This document shows, piece by piece, positions 13,698 to 14,215 of a DNA stretch of 14,215 nt (position 1 is the stretch's first letter; each line of letters starts with the position of its first letter). Below the pieces are notes generated by a model. It was not told the origin of the DNA. It ran no database searches and was given only the letters and a program-made list of their open reading frames with translations. This DNA is from Pseudomonadota bacterium (GTDB lineage: Bacteria; Pseudomonadota; Alphaproteobacteria; Acetobacterales; Acetobacteraceae). Made by a program: the position numbers and the translations under genes. The stretch covers positions 1 through 14,215 of the forward strand of contig JAKAZX010000053.1 of the NCBI GenBank assembly GCA_021826485.1. The letters run 5' to 3'.

Positions 13698-14215
13698 ATG
13701 GTTGCCCGCGTCATCGCCGTCGAGCCGTTCGACCTCGTCGTGTTCGGGGCAACCGGCGACCTTTCGGCTCGCAAGCTGATCCCCGCCCTGTATCATCGCG
13801 ACGAAGCGGGGCAGATGCCGGCCGAGGTGCGCATCATCGGCGCTTCGCGGCGGCATCTCTCGGGTAATGAATTCCGCGAACTCGCCCGCGGCTGGCTGGA
13901 GGAGCATGTCCGGCCGGAAGACCGCGGCGACGGCAAGGTTGCCCGCTTCCTCGGCCGCCTCAGCTACGTCGCGGTGCAGGCGGACGGGGAGGAAGGGTGG
14001 AACGACCTCGCCACCATGCTGGCGGAGGCGCCGGAGCGCACCCGCGTGTTCTATCTGGCGACCGGCCCGGACCTGTTCGGCCCGATCTGCGCCAATATCG
14101 GCCGCCACGGCGTGGCCAGCGAGAATGCGCGCGTGGTGGTGGAAAAGCCGATCGGCAAGAGCCTGGAATCGGCAACCCAGGTGAACGACGCGATCGGCGC
14201 GGTGTTCCCGGAGGA
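13698..14215 (+). CDS. zwf: Glucose-6-phosphate 1-dehydrogenase (N-terminal part, runs off the right edge)
   Basis: The first 172 residues of glucose-6-phosphate dehydrogenase, which oxidises glucose 6-phosphate to 6-phosphogluconolactone with NAD(P)+, the entry to the oxidative pentose phosphate and Entner-Doudoroff routes. The dinucleotide-binding GATGDLSARKLIPAL (17-31) and the substrate loop VVEKPIGKSL (147-156), with its conserved Lys-Pro at 150-151, are diagnostic. Usual length is near 490 residues, so about a third is present. The ATG at 13698 has AGGAG six bases upstream. It lies 125 bp after the binding-protein gene on the same strand, behind two hairpins. In many alphaproteobacteria pgl and edd follow; they are outside this window. 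The position suggests imported sugar is routed through this step, but co-transcription is not shown. Confidence 0.97.
   Translation, partial: MVARVIAVEPFDLVVFGATGDLSARKLIPALYHRDEAGQMPAEVRIIGASRRHLSGNEFRELARGWLEEHVRPEDRGDGKVARFLGRLSYVAVQADGEEGWNDLATMLAEAPERTRVFYLATGPDLFGPICANIGRHGVASENARVVVEKPIGKSLESATQVNDAIGAVFPE

Overview
The window is high-GC, densely coded DNA with strong Shine-Dalgarno sites and third-position G/C bias. The tusA / HDAC-like / xseB / dxs / tlyA order and the general style of the proteins suggest an alphaproteobacterium. Rhodospirillales/Acetobacteraceae is my best guess, inferred from gene order and protein resemblance only. I see no mobile element, CRISPR array, tRNA or rRNA. 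The longest gap between genes is about 150 bp, so there is no large gene-free stretch.

Layout. (1) At the left edge, on the minus strand, is the N-terminal part of a ROK-family sugar kinase of the Mak fructokinase type. (2) Divergent from it runs a plus-strand housekeeping block: a TusA-like protein overlapping an HDAC-superfamily deacetylase, then exonuclease VII small subunit (xseB), DXP synthase (dxs) and a TlyA-type rRNA methyltransferase. (3) tlyA overlaps tail-to-tail with a minus-strand class I/II aminotransferase. (4) A 149-bp divergent region packed with four inverted repeats separates the aminotransferase from a small stand-alone receiver-domain protein that lacks the phospho-acceptor aspartate. 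(5) Two family-2 glycosyltransferases are transcribed divergently. (6) The right third is a sugar-uptake operon: a ROK repressor-like regulator, an RbsA-type double ATPase, an RbsC-type permease and an RbsB-type periplasmic binding protein, then the start of zwf (glucose-6-phosphate dehydrogenase).

How they work together. The ABC operon plus zwf looks like a sugar import module feeding glucose-6-phosphate oxidation and probably the Entner-Doudoroff route. The Mak-type kinase at the left edge could phosphorylate a hexose such as fructose after import, but it lies about 8 kb away on the other strand, so that link is inference. The transporter's substrate cannot be fixed from sequence alone; FrcR/FrcBCA-like fructose uptake and other monosaccharides are all possible. 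The most unusual features are the phospho-site-less receiver, the run of dyads upstream of it, and GC-rich hairpins at the permease/binding-protein junction and in the zwf leader. No clearly novel multi-gene system is evident; most genes belong to well-known families.
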